Shown here: piece by piece, positions 28,139-38,891 of the stretch
Layout of the letters: each line of letters starts with the position of its first letter
Position numbering within the stretch: position 1 is the stretch's first letter
NCBI GenBank assembly: GCA_030374805.1
Contig: JARGSG010000231.1
Location: forward strand, 310,001-374,000
Direction: 5' to 3'
Source of the DNA: Gracilaria gracilis
Taxonomy: Eukaryota; Rhodophyta; Florideophyceae; Gracilariales; Gracilariaceae
DNA: 64,000 nt
Made by a program: the position numbers and the translations under genes
The notes under the pieces: generated by a model
The model's input: only the letters and a program-made list of their open reading frames with translations
What the model was told of the DNA's origin: nothing
Database searches by the model: none

Positions 28139-29743
28139 AGTGAAATCGAGGTGCTAAACCAAGAGGGTTCAACGCACCTCGAACATAGCCGCTTGCTCGA
28201 CAGACCGTGTTCGAATTGCAGTCATTCACCTGGTCCGTATTCCAAGCAATGAAGACCCAGAACGTGACATGCCAAACAAGAGACCATACGTCAAGTCATG
28301 GAGGGCAACATTCGAATTGCCGAAAACGAGGAGAGCACGGGGAGCTAGTTTTGCTTCTTACGAACCTCTCACCTGATGAGCGCTGGGGTGTTCGAAGGAC
28401 AGAACTCCGTGATGCCAAATAACGAGAGAGGTCATTTCGCATTGGACTGACCTCACCTCGGCTTCTTTTGGCATCACCATACCTCTTGCGTTATCCAGTT
28501 TGTCAGTGCAAATTTCTACTTTGACGTTACGGAGCTACGGGTTTCTGGGTCAAGGTCGCATTCGTCCTCTTACATTGCTCACATGTCACGTTCCGTGATC
28601 TCGACCAAATTGCAAGAACATGGGACTTGACATGTGGGCGAAATAGACACAGAATCACCGTGGTATTATGTGAATATCGGCGCCGTGAATACCGTGGCGC
28701 CACTGTGTAGACGACGGGGTCGAAAATGAAACCTTGAAACAGATGGTGAAACTGAGGAAGTGGAATGAATGAGGAAGGTTGGGATGTGAAAACTGTTGCT
28801 CTGGTTTGGCAATTGCAAGATAGGCGACAGCGGACACGAAACGGTGCGCGACAGTTGGCGTCTCCTCGTGACGACGTGATTTCCGAGCAGATGCGTCTCG
28901 AAGTGAAGCGGCGCCATGCCGCAAAGGCGAAAAAGAGAGCATGCACAGTAATACTTAAGAACACATTGCGCCACTTCGCTTCTCACCTTCGTATGTGCCA
29001 CAGCCGAACTTGGCGCCGACCGCCATGCATCCGCGCCACTACTCGCGTGCTGCCTTCTGCATCACGAAGCTATCCCGCCGCTCCCGCCGCGGCCTAACGA
29101 GGGCAGTTGTCATGTCGTAAACCCAGGAAAGTGTGTGACTGGAAACACTGATGCGCATTGGGAAGGAGGCATAACCCGCAGTAGAGCTCTAACCCGCAGA
29201 AATCCATACCGCTTGCAGCATCAGCCCGGAGAAGAATCTTCGCTATTGATGCAGCTAAACTGTTCGGACGCTGCGCCCCCACCGGATGTTTTTTTTCCCC
29301 TACAGCTGCTGTAGTACAGCATAATTCGCTGATGAGAGAGAGAGACCTTTATTTCAGGAAATAAGGACAAACGTTGATCACGCCGACGTGGCAGCGTGTG
29401 CGTGCATGTGAAGCGTCCAGCGAGAGGATTCGCCACCATTAAAGCGTTTTTCGGCTCTCTGTGCTGAACGCTTCTTCCATGCTTGCGACGGAAACGCCCT
29501 CGGCAATTCGGTGTTATCAATTAGTCGCTGGCGAGAATTCCGGGGCTGCCATATCTGGCGGAATGGCAAGTACTATGTGTCATTGCGACACATCTATTCA
29601 TCTAACAACAATTAACGCTCGCGCTTCACACAAACTCAACAACCACAATCAATCAAACTTTTGTCATTCTAGCTAGTATACTTATTCACTATTCGAACGG
29701 TTTCTAAGGTGCACCACTTTACTCTCCCCAGGATGGTAAAGGG
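28139..29743. other. Non-coding tract between module genes, conserved in both copies
   Basis: About 1.6 kb between coiled-coil gene B and the presumed leader of gene E. Patches match 57140-58570 in inverted order (for example around 28580-28640, 28880-28930 and 28990-29060), but reading frames are not preserved intact in both copies. It could hold regulatory DNA or a non-coding transcript. Confidence 0.45.
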
Positions 29744-30190
29744 TTACCTCATGCTGCACCCCCACTTGCGGGATAGAGCCTGGCGGAGCTCGCCAATCTT
29801 GGCTTCTTGCACCGCGATTTGCTGGCGGACGGCCATTCGCTCATCCTCGAGCTCCTCTTCACACTTTTCAATGGCGTCCAAGCTGAGCCTGTTTAGGGAC
29901 GCAAGATGGTTTCTGCGCTCCTCCAACTTCTCGCGCATATTGCGCTCCACCATATTCGCCTTTTCTTTTTCTTCATCGAAGGCCTTCTTCCATAAGTTCT
30001 CCTTCTTCTCAAATTCCTTATCCTCGTTATGCATCAGGTCTTGGAGTTGGGCCTGGAGCGTAGAGTACTCCCGCACCACCTCTTCGACCTCCGACTCTTT
30101 CCTCCTCATGCGAATCTTCTCTTCTCTTCCATTGTTGCTGGTAATGCCCGCGAGGACCAGCAACCCAATGTTGACCAGAAATCCTAACAT
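29744..30190 (-). CDS. Anchored coiled-coil family protein, copy B, 148 aa
   Basis: Start ATG 30190 gives MLGFLVNIGLLVLAGITSNN, nearly the same as copy D (MFGFLVNIGLLVLAGITSNN). The upstream in-frame extension (MCLLIAIVRT) is not from an ATG shared with D and is excluded. The hydrophobic N-terminus (~1-16) is followed by a basic patch and a long Glu/Lys coiled coil (KESEVEEVVREYSTLQAQLQ ... NMREKLEERRNHLASL). It ends QEAKIGELRQALSRKWGCSMR, six residues beyond copy D. It lies 1.9 kb upstream of gene E, both on the minus strand. The family is unrecognised, and a function in membranes or the secretory route is inferred from the anchor only. Confidence 0.75.
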   Translation of the reverse strand: MLGFLVNIGLLVLAGITSNNGREEKIRMRRKESEVEEVVREYSTLQAQLQDLMHNEDKEFEKKENLWKKAFDEEKEKANMVERNMREKLEERRNHLASLNRLSLDAIEKCEEELEDERMAVRQQIAVQEAKIGELRQALSRKWGCSMR

Positions 30191-30240
30191 TGTTCGAACG
30201 ATAGCGATCAACAGACACAATAGTGAATTGAAACTGAATG

Positions 30241-30303
30241 TGACCGAAGGCGGGCGGCGGAGGAGAAGAGGAAGCCAACGGGACCATCATGCTGCCTTTT
30301 GTA
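30241..30303 (-). promoter_or_regulatory. Core promoter of coiled-coil copy B
   Basis: Minus-strand order: TACAAAAG (30303-30296, a weakened TATA box), then the box TTCTCCTCCGCCGCCCGCC and TTCGGTCA (to 30241), then the ATG 50 nt later. Matches the promoters of copies A and D. Confidence 0.6.
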
Positions 30304-30717
30304 CCACTTTGTCGGCCTCCCCACGGTTGTCAGTTCTAATTGAGCTACCTCTCCTTCACGATTTAGGGTGGCGGTATTCTCGATTTGCATTCACTCGTAC
30401 AGTCAGTTGCACTCACCGTGACGCAAACCGTGTCCCAGAGGAAAGTGGAAGGTATGGAGAGATACGCAGCTTTCTCCAGGACAACGAAAAGATAGCATTC
30501 TGCACTTCGTCTTGTGCAGAGACCCGGGTCTGCCAGCAGACCTATGCATACCTGCGGGCTCTGAAAGAAATCAGCCTGATTTTGTCGATGCAGACTCATT
30601 CACATTTTGTAGGGGGTTTGTTTCTGTGTCAGTGGGTGAGCTCCGAGAGCTGGTACCGTTGGTACACCACCGGGCTCAGCGCCGTGCCCATGGGGCTGGG
30701 CTCCGTGTCACACGGAC

Positions 30718-30809
30718 GCTGTGCCATTTCTGTTCGTGGCGGTTGTCGAATTCATCGGCATGAACCAAAATTAGCACGACGGTCCCACCACGAACAGAAA
30801 TAGCACAGA
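30718..30809. repeat. Imperfect inverted repeat at the edge of the duplication
   Basis: A ~23-nt arm at 30720-30742 (core ATTTCTGTTCGTGG) pairs with 30785-30807 (core CCACGAACAGAAAT) with two or three mismatches, around a ~42-nt spacer. It lies exactly where similarity between the two duplicated segments ends. Confidence 0.65.
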
Positions 30810-30968
30810 CCCGGGGTCTCGAGCAGGAGTTGATCCAAATCATCCACACGTTCTACGCATCTAGGTCTGAGACCCGCCCAATCCACGACATGACGGACTC
30901 AAAACTTTTACTCTCAGACCTGAAAGGCTCTATCGTTCTAGTATACTGCCATCTACCAGTTTGTCTGG

Positions 30969-32495
30969 TCAGTCGTATTGAATCTTGATTGCGAATGCAG
31001 TGTTCATGGTCACCAGCACCGGAGCGATAAGGTATTGAACAAAAAGGCATTTTGCCACATCCAACCGCATGCTTCTTCCGTTCTCTGGTATAGTTTCGGC
31101 TAACATGTTAGCGATGATCATTGCATTGTTTGCCGTGAGTACCCCAAACTCAACTAGTATGAATAATCCAAGTTCATCGTCGTTGATAAATTCTTTGAGC
31201 CCGACAATTTTATAAGCCAATCTTCCCAGAATCGGGAAAAGAACCAGTCGGATCATACAAATAGCGAAAATGACAAAGTTTCCAAACCGTTCTCGACTAT
31301 TCTCGTTTGTCTTCCGCTATGTTGCCGGGGATGAGGACAAAACAGAGCAAGTCAGTATAAACGTAAGAACTGGAAAAGTCAAGTCGTATGTACGTACAGA
31401 AGTGAGAGCTTCGTATAGATCTCCTCCGACAATTACAGAGCTTAGCGGCACAGCAATACTCCCTACCATGGCGGAAGATTCCATTAGCGGTCTGAGTGCC
31501 CCATCCTCCTTCAGAAATGCGTTTGCAACACCTGGAATCTGTGCAAGGGAAAGTACGAGAGTGAAGCAAGAGGTTTTTTGTTAGTCGGGGTTTGGTTTTC
31601 AACTTAGAAATGTATTTGGGCAACTCACACAGCCCAGAATACTCGTTACAATGATCATCACAGTTGGAGGTGCTAAGAGACTTTGCCTCAATATGGATCT
31701 ACAATTCGGGCTAGTTCTCTTCAGAGAAGTAGGGTAAGCTTCACCAAGCAGCGGTTTTCCCTCATGATTTGGGGTCTGGGCAGCACAAAGAACATACGGG
31801 AATATAAGCGAAAACTAGATTGGTTTCAAAGGTGAAACGGTCGGAGAACGGGTCAGAATTGCATAAAGGATGGGCAATTTGGCGTTTGTAAGTCAACTCA
31901 CTCCTAGAAAAGTTATGAACGAGATATACAATGTTCCATAAGCCGTTGCTTTCATAAAACATTGCTCATTTGATCTGAGAGGCTGGAAACCATCGCATAG
32001 TGATTGCATAATGAGCAAGGGCATGGAGTTGCTGTTACCAAGAACTATGCACATGAAGATTGTTCGTTTCGTGCACTCATTTTTATTTCGAGCAAGCAGA
32101 ATCGTTAGTGGATAGGCCACGACAATCATCGCAAGCGAAATAATTACCGAGAAGCATAGAGGAATCCAAAGCTCTTGCACAGATCCATGGTGATCAGGGC
32201 CTTCATGATTCGTCACGGCATCTTGTACAGTACCGAGCATGGCGACAAACACCAAGGCGGGGAAAAAAATCTTGTAGACACCTATTTCATGGTTGAACAA
32301 CGCTTACAATCACCATTAGTTTTTCGCCTCAATAGTTCGGTGTAGGTGGCTTTTATACGTACCATTCGACATGGCGGCTGATATCTTTCCATTCCAGTGA
32401 CCAAGATGAGAAAGGACCGCCCCAGCCGCACAAAGAGTGAGCAGTTCTACGCTTCCTCCAATGCTCACCTGAAATACTGTTGAGAACGCTTCCAT
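30969..32495 (-). CDS. Second AEC/PIN-like membrane transporter, 5 exons, 395 aa
   Basis: Paralogue of the carrier at 5004-6436. Exons on the minus strand: 32495-32363, 32281-31902, 31814-31629, 31538-31398 and 31316-30969. Introns are 81-90 nt with GT...AG ends, and all phases are consistent. The joined protein contains SIGGSVELLTLCAAGA, VYKIFFPALVFVAML, LGNSNSMPLLIMQSLCD and LLAPPTVMIIVTSILGC. IPGVANAFLKEDGALRPLME, VPLSSVIVGGDLY and VLTANNAMIIANMLAE follow. Every segment aligns in order with the first carrier. Two intron positions are shared (after NIIS/TFLG and before the last exon); two are specific to this copy. The central loop is shorter. Start ATG 32495 (MEAFSTVF) is supported by alignment. 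Confidence 0.85.
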
Positions 32496-33675
32496 TTCCT
32501 CAAAAAGAACCAGGTAGAACGATAACCAGGGGATCGATAAGGCTTGCAAAAAGACTCCTAAAGTCGCCGTTAGTACAAATATCTAAACGCAGTTTTGTGA
32601 ACGAGGGGTAACCCGTTAGCTATAACTGATGAGGGACAAGGAAGATACCAAGAGAACGAATATGGAGGTGAATTGTTCCGGAGATACGGGTTGGAATCAA
32701 AACACTCAGTGCAGTACAGCTGCGGAGACGTACTGGCTAAGCGTCTTTGCTGAGCATTGCCTGGCAGAGACAGCCCAATCCCTCGAAAGCGGTGTGCCTT
32801 CCTGAAGTCCACCAGCTCCATATTCAACCTTATCACAGCAGATGTTCGACGTTACACGTCATGATGTTGCATATTGAATACGTTAGATGGTTGGCTGGAG
32901 TAGAAAACAGCTGTGGAGCTTTTCAGATATCAGCAACATGATGCTGCGGACCGACCAGTCACACATCATATATGATACGTGTCGAGGCCCTTGATGTCTA
33001 AGAATTGAGTTTTAGATGCTATGAGGCTTGATAGTATTGTACGTGGGTGTATTCATTACGCCAGATATTGTTTGTTGTTTCCAATATTGCAATGACGTTG
33101 ATGATATAGCGAGGCAAAATATGTCGCAATATCAGCAGAGCCACGTCTTTAAAGAGAGAAATTTCAAGAGCACCTCATATTGAAGTCTTTATACAGTATC
33201 CGGGTGGTACTAATAGTCATGTAGTGGATTGGTTAGTGAAGAAGAGCTGGGTGTTGAAACATCCAGTGACTGGGGATGAGAGTCGTAGATTAGAACTCTG
33301 TGGGAGAGGGAAGCTTTTGTAACTTGATGCAGAAACGGCGGAAACGTTGAGATGAATGACATTCGATGACAGTTCCAATCATATGTCACACACTGTGGTT
33401 TGGTGGAGATATCAGCCACTTTTAAGTCATTCATCAGCATGGATGAACGGTGCGTTACATCGAACTGCACATTCGGATTGTGAATGATCGAAGAACGTCA
33501 ATGGCTCCGAAGGTGTAGTGGTGCAGAACTATTAGACAGCGACATGTGCAACGTCTTCAGGTCATCGCACGAAAAGGAGACACATCAGTCTCCACAAGCC
33601 CAAAAATAAATCGAAGCACAACGAAGATCAACGACTCCGTGACCCGAACCAAAAAGTCGAAAAAGTCGGCGTGGA
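32496..33675. other. Intergenic region, no protein gene seen
   Basis: About 1.18 kb upstream of the second carrier and ahead of the tRNA gene. It is AT-richer than average with short frames only, and has a GGGGTAACCCGTTAGC word near 32608 related to other intergenic motifs. Confidence 0.45.
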
Positions 33676-33757
33676 CGATGATACCAGGATTCGAACCTGG
33701 GCCCCCGAAAGGATGTGATTTCTAGTCACACGCATTAGACCGCTCTGCCATATCATC
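33676..33757 (-). tRNA. tRNA-Ser(AGA)
   Basis: A type II tRNA on the minus strand. The acceptor stem GATGATA (5', 33757-33751) pairs perfectly with TATCATC (33683-33677), with discriminator G at 33676. The D arm is GCAGAGCGGTCTAATGC. The anticodon arm is TGTGA-CTAGAAA-TCACA with anticodon AGA (decodes UCU). It has a long variable arm (TCCTTTCGGGGG) and T arm CCAGG-TTCGAAT-CCTGG. No CCA is encoded, as expected in a nuclear genome, and there is no intron. Confidence 0.95.
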
Positions 33758-33957
33758 CTCAATGAGCTGGAAGATATGAGAAAACATTTAGTAATTAAAT
33801 GCGTATTTTGTGAGAATCAAAACGTTGTTTTGGCGCCAAACCGAAACACCACATGCAAACGCATTCGCCTTTCTCCCAAGTTCTTCTTCCGCAGTAAAAG
33901 CTACTGCCCTCCCTCGGACACCTTCCCCGGCCCCTCCAGTCCGAACAGTGCATTATC

Positions 33958-35927
33958 ATGAATCTTCGCGAGCGCATTCAAGCCCTTCGCTCGCGGCGCA
34001 CCTCAGGAAAACCCGACATAACCCCCCGCATAAGCGTCAAGTCCACCTCTCCGAATGGCACGCCAAGCAAACAGCATCGTCTACACAGCGTCGCGGCGCG
34101 TCAAATATGGCATCAACAACAGCTTCAGAACGCCGCCAAGAAGGCTCAACAACATATCATAGATACAGGTGTTTACGATGTTATCACACGTGCGCCTCCG
34201 CCTGAGAAGAAAGAAGAACCGGTTGTGAAGGAAGAGCCTCCGGAGGATCAGGAGAATGAGAACACACTGGATGATAACAAATCTGACATTCCTGAACTGG
34301 ATGAAGAGGAAATGGAACGAGATGAAGAAGAACTTGCTTTGGAACATGCTAATCAGCAGTTGTTGTTCACTGACACCTCTAAGCAAAGCGTCGACCAAGC
34401 CCAGCAGCAGGTCAAAACTGCCCACGACAACGGCGACGAACCGCAGCATTCGTCAGAAAATGACTTAGATAGAACCCCCGAGCGGACCGAACCCACTCAT
34501 GGTCAACACGCTGCCCAGCCCTCGATGACTAGACAATCCTCTCCACCAGCGGATAAAACCTGCCCTCCGCTTCCACCACTTGCAGAAGACACACAATCCA
34601 ATGAACAGCCTTCAGACGCTTTGAAAGAACCTCAAGTGGCAAAAGTCATCAACAACAAACCAACCGGTGATGGCGATCAGTTCTTGGAGCCCCCGTCGCG
34701 TCCAACGCCTGTGCAAGACACATCGCCACAAACCCCCGATCAACCAGCTCGAAAACCTTCGGGGAAGAAGAAGTTCCGCTGGTTCGAAAAGGCACCTCCT
34801 CTCAATCCGCTTGGAATGGTTGATGATGAAGCCGATGAAGACAATGCAGAAGCCGACAATCTCGGGAACGAACAGGGCGATGAATTTGGTGCCCAAGGGA
34901 ACGGAAGTGGTGGTGAGGATGATGGTATCGATGATGATGAAGCTTCCCCAACCGCTACGGACAAGAATAAACTCGCACAGTTTCATCGAAGATGGCAGCT
35001 GGACAAAGAGAAAAACGATCTTGCAGTTGCTGCCGCTGGAGGTGTTGCTGATGATATCGATGAAGCTGTAGATCTCACAGATTTGCTCCAGAAGGAAGGG
35101 GAAGACGTCAAGGATAACGAAAGTGAAGATAATGGCAGTATTTCAGGCGCGGCAAACATATCGAACGAGGCTGATGAGACTAAACGTCTATCAGAACAAT
35201 ACATGGAACAAATGTACGTGAGCTCGCTGCATGCTGTGAACAATCTTCACCTTAATGTCGCGTTTCTCTTATGATTCCTAACACTTCTTTGTTCCTTCTA
35301 TATTCTAACAGGTTTCAGCGCGATGATAGTCGATCTAGAGTCATAGATGACATCGATGAGGACGCTGAAGATGACCAAAAACGCGAGAAGGCACGAGCGC
35401 TATGGAAAGCTCGTCAGAAGGCAAAAGCTATTCGTCAGCAACAAGACAACGACAGCTTGTCACGGTTTGATCTCTTCGACAACCAATCCATATCTCGAAG
35501 CGTCGACATTCGACAGAAACTCGAAAAGGCATGTCGTCGCGCCTCCTCACAACCACAAGCAAACGGAAACAAGAAGCGAAAAACCCCGTGGTCGTCTGAA
35601 AACACTTTATCTGACTGGGAGAAACAACGCAAGAGTATGCAAAACGTTGCAGTTAAGAAGCGACGAGGAGTTCCAGTTAGTAATTGGTCCTTTGCTGTTC
35701 ATGGAAGCCAAGAAAAGATTTCGAAGAAGAGCGTGCGAACGTCAAACCCAAGTTTGGGGGCTTCGTTTGTCCACAGTCGGAGCAGGTCTAGACATGTACC
35801 GGTCAAGGCAACTCACAAGACAGCTAGTCTGCCTCCTCGCCAAGTCCCTAATAGTAATTCTCGTGGACCAACGTCTTTCAGAGGGTTGCTCACCTTGTTA
35901 GGCAAATCAGCCCAAACTACAGAGTAG
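33958..35927 (+). CDS. Acidic claspin/Mrc1-like protein (tentative), 2 exons, 623 aa
   Basis: Exon 1 is 33958-35213 and exon 2 is 35312-35927. The 98-nt intron (GTACGT ... TTCTAACAG) joins in phase 2. The protein is mostly disordered: an N-terminal basic part (MNLRERIQALRSRRTSGKPD), a long Glu/Asp/Gln-rich middle and a basic C-terminus. The order of several short motifs recalls the C-terminal half of claspin/Mrc1, the replication checkpoint mediator. KKKFRWFEKAPPLNPLGM resembles the vertebrate RKFRW segment and is followed by an acidic run. Then come LAQFHRRWQLDKEK, NWSFAVH, ASFVHSRS and a final SFRGLLTLLGK similar to the tail that ends many claspins. No folded domain is present, so this is a motif-order call. 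It is convergent with VPS52, 58 bp apart. Confidence 0.4.
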
Positions 35928-35985
35928 GACAATGAGGGATGAAGCTCTGCCAAGGGCCAAGGGTATCCCTGTAAAATCTTAAAGC

Positions 35986-38043
35986 TCATGTTGTTCCCTT
36001 TGTACGCTGGCGAAGCTCATACACGATTTCTGTTCCGGTCACAACCTCCGACTTCAGTCGCGGATAGTACGTGCCTATCGCACTTTCGCAACGCTTGTGA
36101 TACGCCAGAAGCTTCGCAAACAAGCCACGAATAATTTCTGTACCAATGTCAAAGCTTGGGAAGTCCCTCATTACGGCATCTTGCATATGCTGAACGCCAA
36201 GGCGCCAGTTTGCCGCAAATTGACGCAATATAGATTTAACTCGATCCTCACCTGCTGGTTTTTGCCCCTTCCCTGTTTGTTCAGTTGTTCTACGGCCGCT
36301 TTCGCATTGCCTTACAAACTGAACAACATCAGGGAAGTGATCTGCAACCTCATGTTCCACGTAAGCAGCAGAATGAACTTCTTGGAGTTCTGCGAAAAAC
36401 TTGTAGTCATCAGTGAGGAGAACATCATGTCGACGGAACATAGACAGTATCAGATCAATATTGTTGACGAGAAATACACATCTAAGCCTTGGTCTCGAGA
36501 AAAGAGCAGACACAGTATTAAGAAAGCCATTATATTCCATTCGTAAGCTTCGTAAGCCTTCTAGCAAGGAGTCATCCGGAGTACCAAACCGTGAGATGGC
36601 AAGCAACGATGAAGCAAACTCCGCGAACCTCCTTGTGACAATGTGCGGGCTTGTGTCTATTTCCCCACGATATGATTGCTTCGTTATTGTCGCACACGCT
36701 TGAGTAACGCTGGCAACATTCTCGTCCAGAAGCTTCTTGAATTTCGGCTTTAGCAAAATATCAACTTGAATGAAGAAGTCGGAAAGATACATGATTCTGC
36801 GTTTCTGCATGAAACCCTTCTGCGCTTCGTTGACCTTCAAAGCAAGCAAGACACCTATTGCATCTCTTGTTGGTGCTGTATGCGCCTTGACTGCGTCTAA
36901 GAGGAATCCAACAATTTTGCGGAAGAACGAATTGAACATGCGTCCGTTACTCTCCCCAAAGAACTCCTTACAAAACAAATGCTCACTAGCACATGCCTCT
37001 GACAGAATCTTCCCAAGACTTCGATGTATTTGCTCGTAATAAAAGCGTTGATTGCTATCCAAAGCGGTCGCAAGAACAATTGCCGGTCCTTCAACATCAT
37101 GTAAAACGTCTAGCCGGTCTCGCAGAGCAAATTGTCCAACGCCACCAACTGGTGAGGACTGATGGCGTGAGAAAAGCGAGGAGCTTTCTTCCGCCATGCT
37201 TCCAACCAACGTATCTGCATTCTCAGATGGAAGCATCTCCTTCATTGTCATTAGCCCAGCCGTGTATCGCCGGAAAAGAACGTAGTATGTTCGTGACATC
37301 GTTTCAACATATGCGGCCTTGATTTCAGCAAAGATATGAGGATGATGGAGTTCAATGAATTCAACCAAGGCACGATGCTTTAGGAGCACGTTCTCCTTCA
37401 CTATGTTCACATTTGTGTTTGGACGTTTCAGTAACGCAATCTTCTCCATCAAGTATGCCCGAGTCTTAACAACTGCCGTTTGTACTAGAGACTCCAACAC
37501 AGGTGCTAGTTCTTCGTGCAACGGTGTGGAATGAAAATCACCCATGTCGTACAGTGCAACCTTTTTCGAAAGCGTTGTCAAACAGCCACCATACTCAGGT
37601 TCAGACACACGGCCATCGACAACATGTCTGATGAGAGACGGGGGTATTATAAGCTCATCTAAGAGCGCTGACAAATGTTGAAAAGCTGCCGTACTAGCCA
37701 AAGCGGCGGTATCACTAGCATTCGCTTCGTTCTGGAAATTAATGGCGCCAGTTTCCAAGCGGGACAAAGAATCAGCCAATGACTCGAGCTCTTCAATGGT
37801 GGTGTCGACTTCCTGCAAAGCAGTTTCAGCAGATCTAAGTTTGGGGAGTTGGGGTGTTTCTTCTTGGTACGCTAGAATTGATGCAGATATAGCGGCTTCA
37901 TAATCTTCAGCCGAAAGCTTAGTGCTCGTAGACGGCAGAGACTCGAAACATAACTTGCGAGAATTATCGGTGTCAGGAGAGTTTGAAAGCCCCAGCGCGA
38001 CCCACAGAGCCTCTGGATCTTCAGCAGAGTCTTCATATTCCAT
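35986..38043 (-). CDS. VPS52: VPS52, GARP/EARP tethering complex subunit, 685 aa
   Basis: Core subunit of GARP/EARP, which tethers endosome-derived vesicles at the trans-Golgi network or recycling endosomes. It is intronless, from ATG 38043 (MEYEDSAEDPEALWVALGLS). The N-terminal third is coiled coil (LQEVDTTIEELESLADSLSR; LDELIIPPSLIRHVVDGRVSE). The Vps52 domain follows with AYLMEKIALLKRPNTNVNI, IKAAYVETMSRTYYVLFRRY and YEQIHRSLGKILSEACASEH. Diagnostic segments SPHIVTRRFAEFASSLLAIS and CVFLVNNIDLILSMF match the family in order. The human protein is ~720 aa, so this one is complete. Confidence 0.92.
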   Translation of the reverse strand: MEYEDSAEDPEALWVALGLSNSPDTDNSRKLCFESLPSTSTKLSAEDYEAAISASILAYQEETPQLPKLRSAETALQEVDTTIEELESLADSLSRLETGAINFQNEANASDTAALASTAAFQHLSALLDELIIPPSLIRHVVDGRVSEPEYGGCLTTLSKKVALYDMGDFHSTPLHEELAPVLESLVQTAVVKTRAYLMEKIALLKRPNTNVNIVKENVLLKHRALVEFIELHHPHIFAEIKAAYVETMSRTYYVLFRRYTAGLMTMKEMLPSENADTLVGSMAEESSSLFSRHQSSPVGGVGQFALRDRLDVLHDVEGPAIVLATALDSNQRFYYEQIHRSLGKILSEACASEHLFCKEFFGESNGRMFNSFFRKIVGFLLDAVKAHTAPTRDAIGVLLALKVNEAQKGFMQKRRIMYLSDFFIQVDILLKPKFKKLLDENVASVTQACATITKQSYRGEIDTSPHIVTRRFAEFASSLLAISRFGTPDDSLLEGLRSLRMEYNGFLNTVSALFSRPRLRCVFLVNNIDLILSMFRRHDVLLTDDYKFFAELQEVHSAAYVEHEVADHFPDVVQFVRQCESGRRTTEQTGKGQKPAGEDRVKSILRQFAANWRLGVQHMQDAVMRDFPSFDIGTEIIRGLFAKLLAYHKRCESAIGTYYPRLKSEVVTGTEIVYELRQRTKGTT

Positions 38044-38891
38044 AGCACATACGAATTAGAAGCGGGGTGAAAGCACTGACAGGGGTAGATTGCGCCCAAG
38101 TCGCTCTACAACTTAGAACATTTGCAACTTCATCTTTGTGTGGGGAAGTGAGGCCGAACAATGGACTCGGCAGAGATATAGATAAGGTTACATTTGTACC
38201 CGTATTTGCAAATCAAGAGGCTCCTTCTGGCTTTTATATAATATGCATACGATCCAAATGCGTTCCCAATGACCCAATGATCAGGCATAGGCTTATTAGA
38301 AGAATCTATAATATGCATACAAATTTTTGCATTGGTGTATAGCAGAGTGCTCTGCGAGGCTAACACATGTTATGTGAAACGCGTAACCTTACAAGGGTAA
38401 AGTGTTTCCTTAAATAACTTTACCTTCTATGGGTGGATTTGCTGAGGACAGTAAGGGTTAACTCAAACGGCTCTATACCGCAGCTATAGGCAATTGCGGG
38501 GAACGAAATCGAAATTGATTTTCACTCTGCTCATGAAGTGTGTGTGTGTAGAGAATAGAGATTTCAACTCGCTGTACTAAAAGTGGCTTTAGACATCCCA
38601 TTATCCCATTTCACGAGAGCTTTGTGCAAGGAACTATAGAGCTTAGGGTGCCGTCCTTCTACGGAAATGGAAATAAGAAAGTCGGGCAGCAACGGAATGC
38701 TGAATCCTAACAACACTTCTTGACATTTCCTTTGGTACCGTTTACATATGGTTTAAAATAAACTGTTCTTCGCACTCTCCCAATGCGAAGAAAGCGAACA
38801 TCCGCCTATTCTGGGCTGATATATCTACACTTCCTTCGAAACTGGTCTTAATCAGCAGTGATTGAGCTCCTCCCATTAGAAGTGACAGCCC
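38044..38891. other. Intergenic region, no gene seen
   Basis: About 850 bp upstream of VPS52. It includes CAAGGGTA and AAGGGTTAA words near 38388-38462 and a short TG run near 38541. No gene or RNA recognised. Confidence 0.45.

Larger units (their letters stand above)
27387..30755 (-). repeat. Inverted segmental duplication, left copy
   Basis: About 3.37 kb that matches 56153-59469 in opposite orientation. In gene-sense order the shared parts are: a leading non-coding tract ending near 30755 (matching 56153 on), the shared core promoter, the coiled-coil gene (B here, D there), a ~1.5-1.9 kb non-coding tract with strongly conserved patches, and the membrane/basic gene (E here, F there). Conservation extends through non-coding DNA, so this is duplication of one DNA segment, not separate gene copies. 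The centres are ~28.7 kb apart. Confidence 0.85.

Noticed and set aside
30363-30770. Short frames sharing SVGELREL with 56142-56480
   Set aside because: Similarity is explained by the DNA duplication. Neither copy has a start and stop supporting the same protein.
35271-35310. ATG at 35271 as start of a separate gene
   Set aside because: It lies inside an intron with a good GTACGT donor and CTAACAG acceptor. The splice gives one continuous acidic protein.
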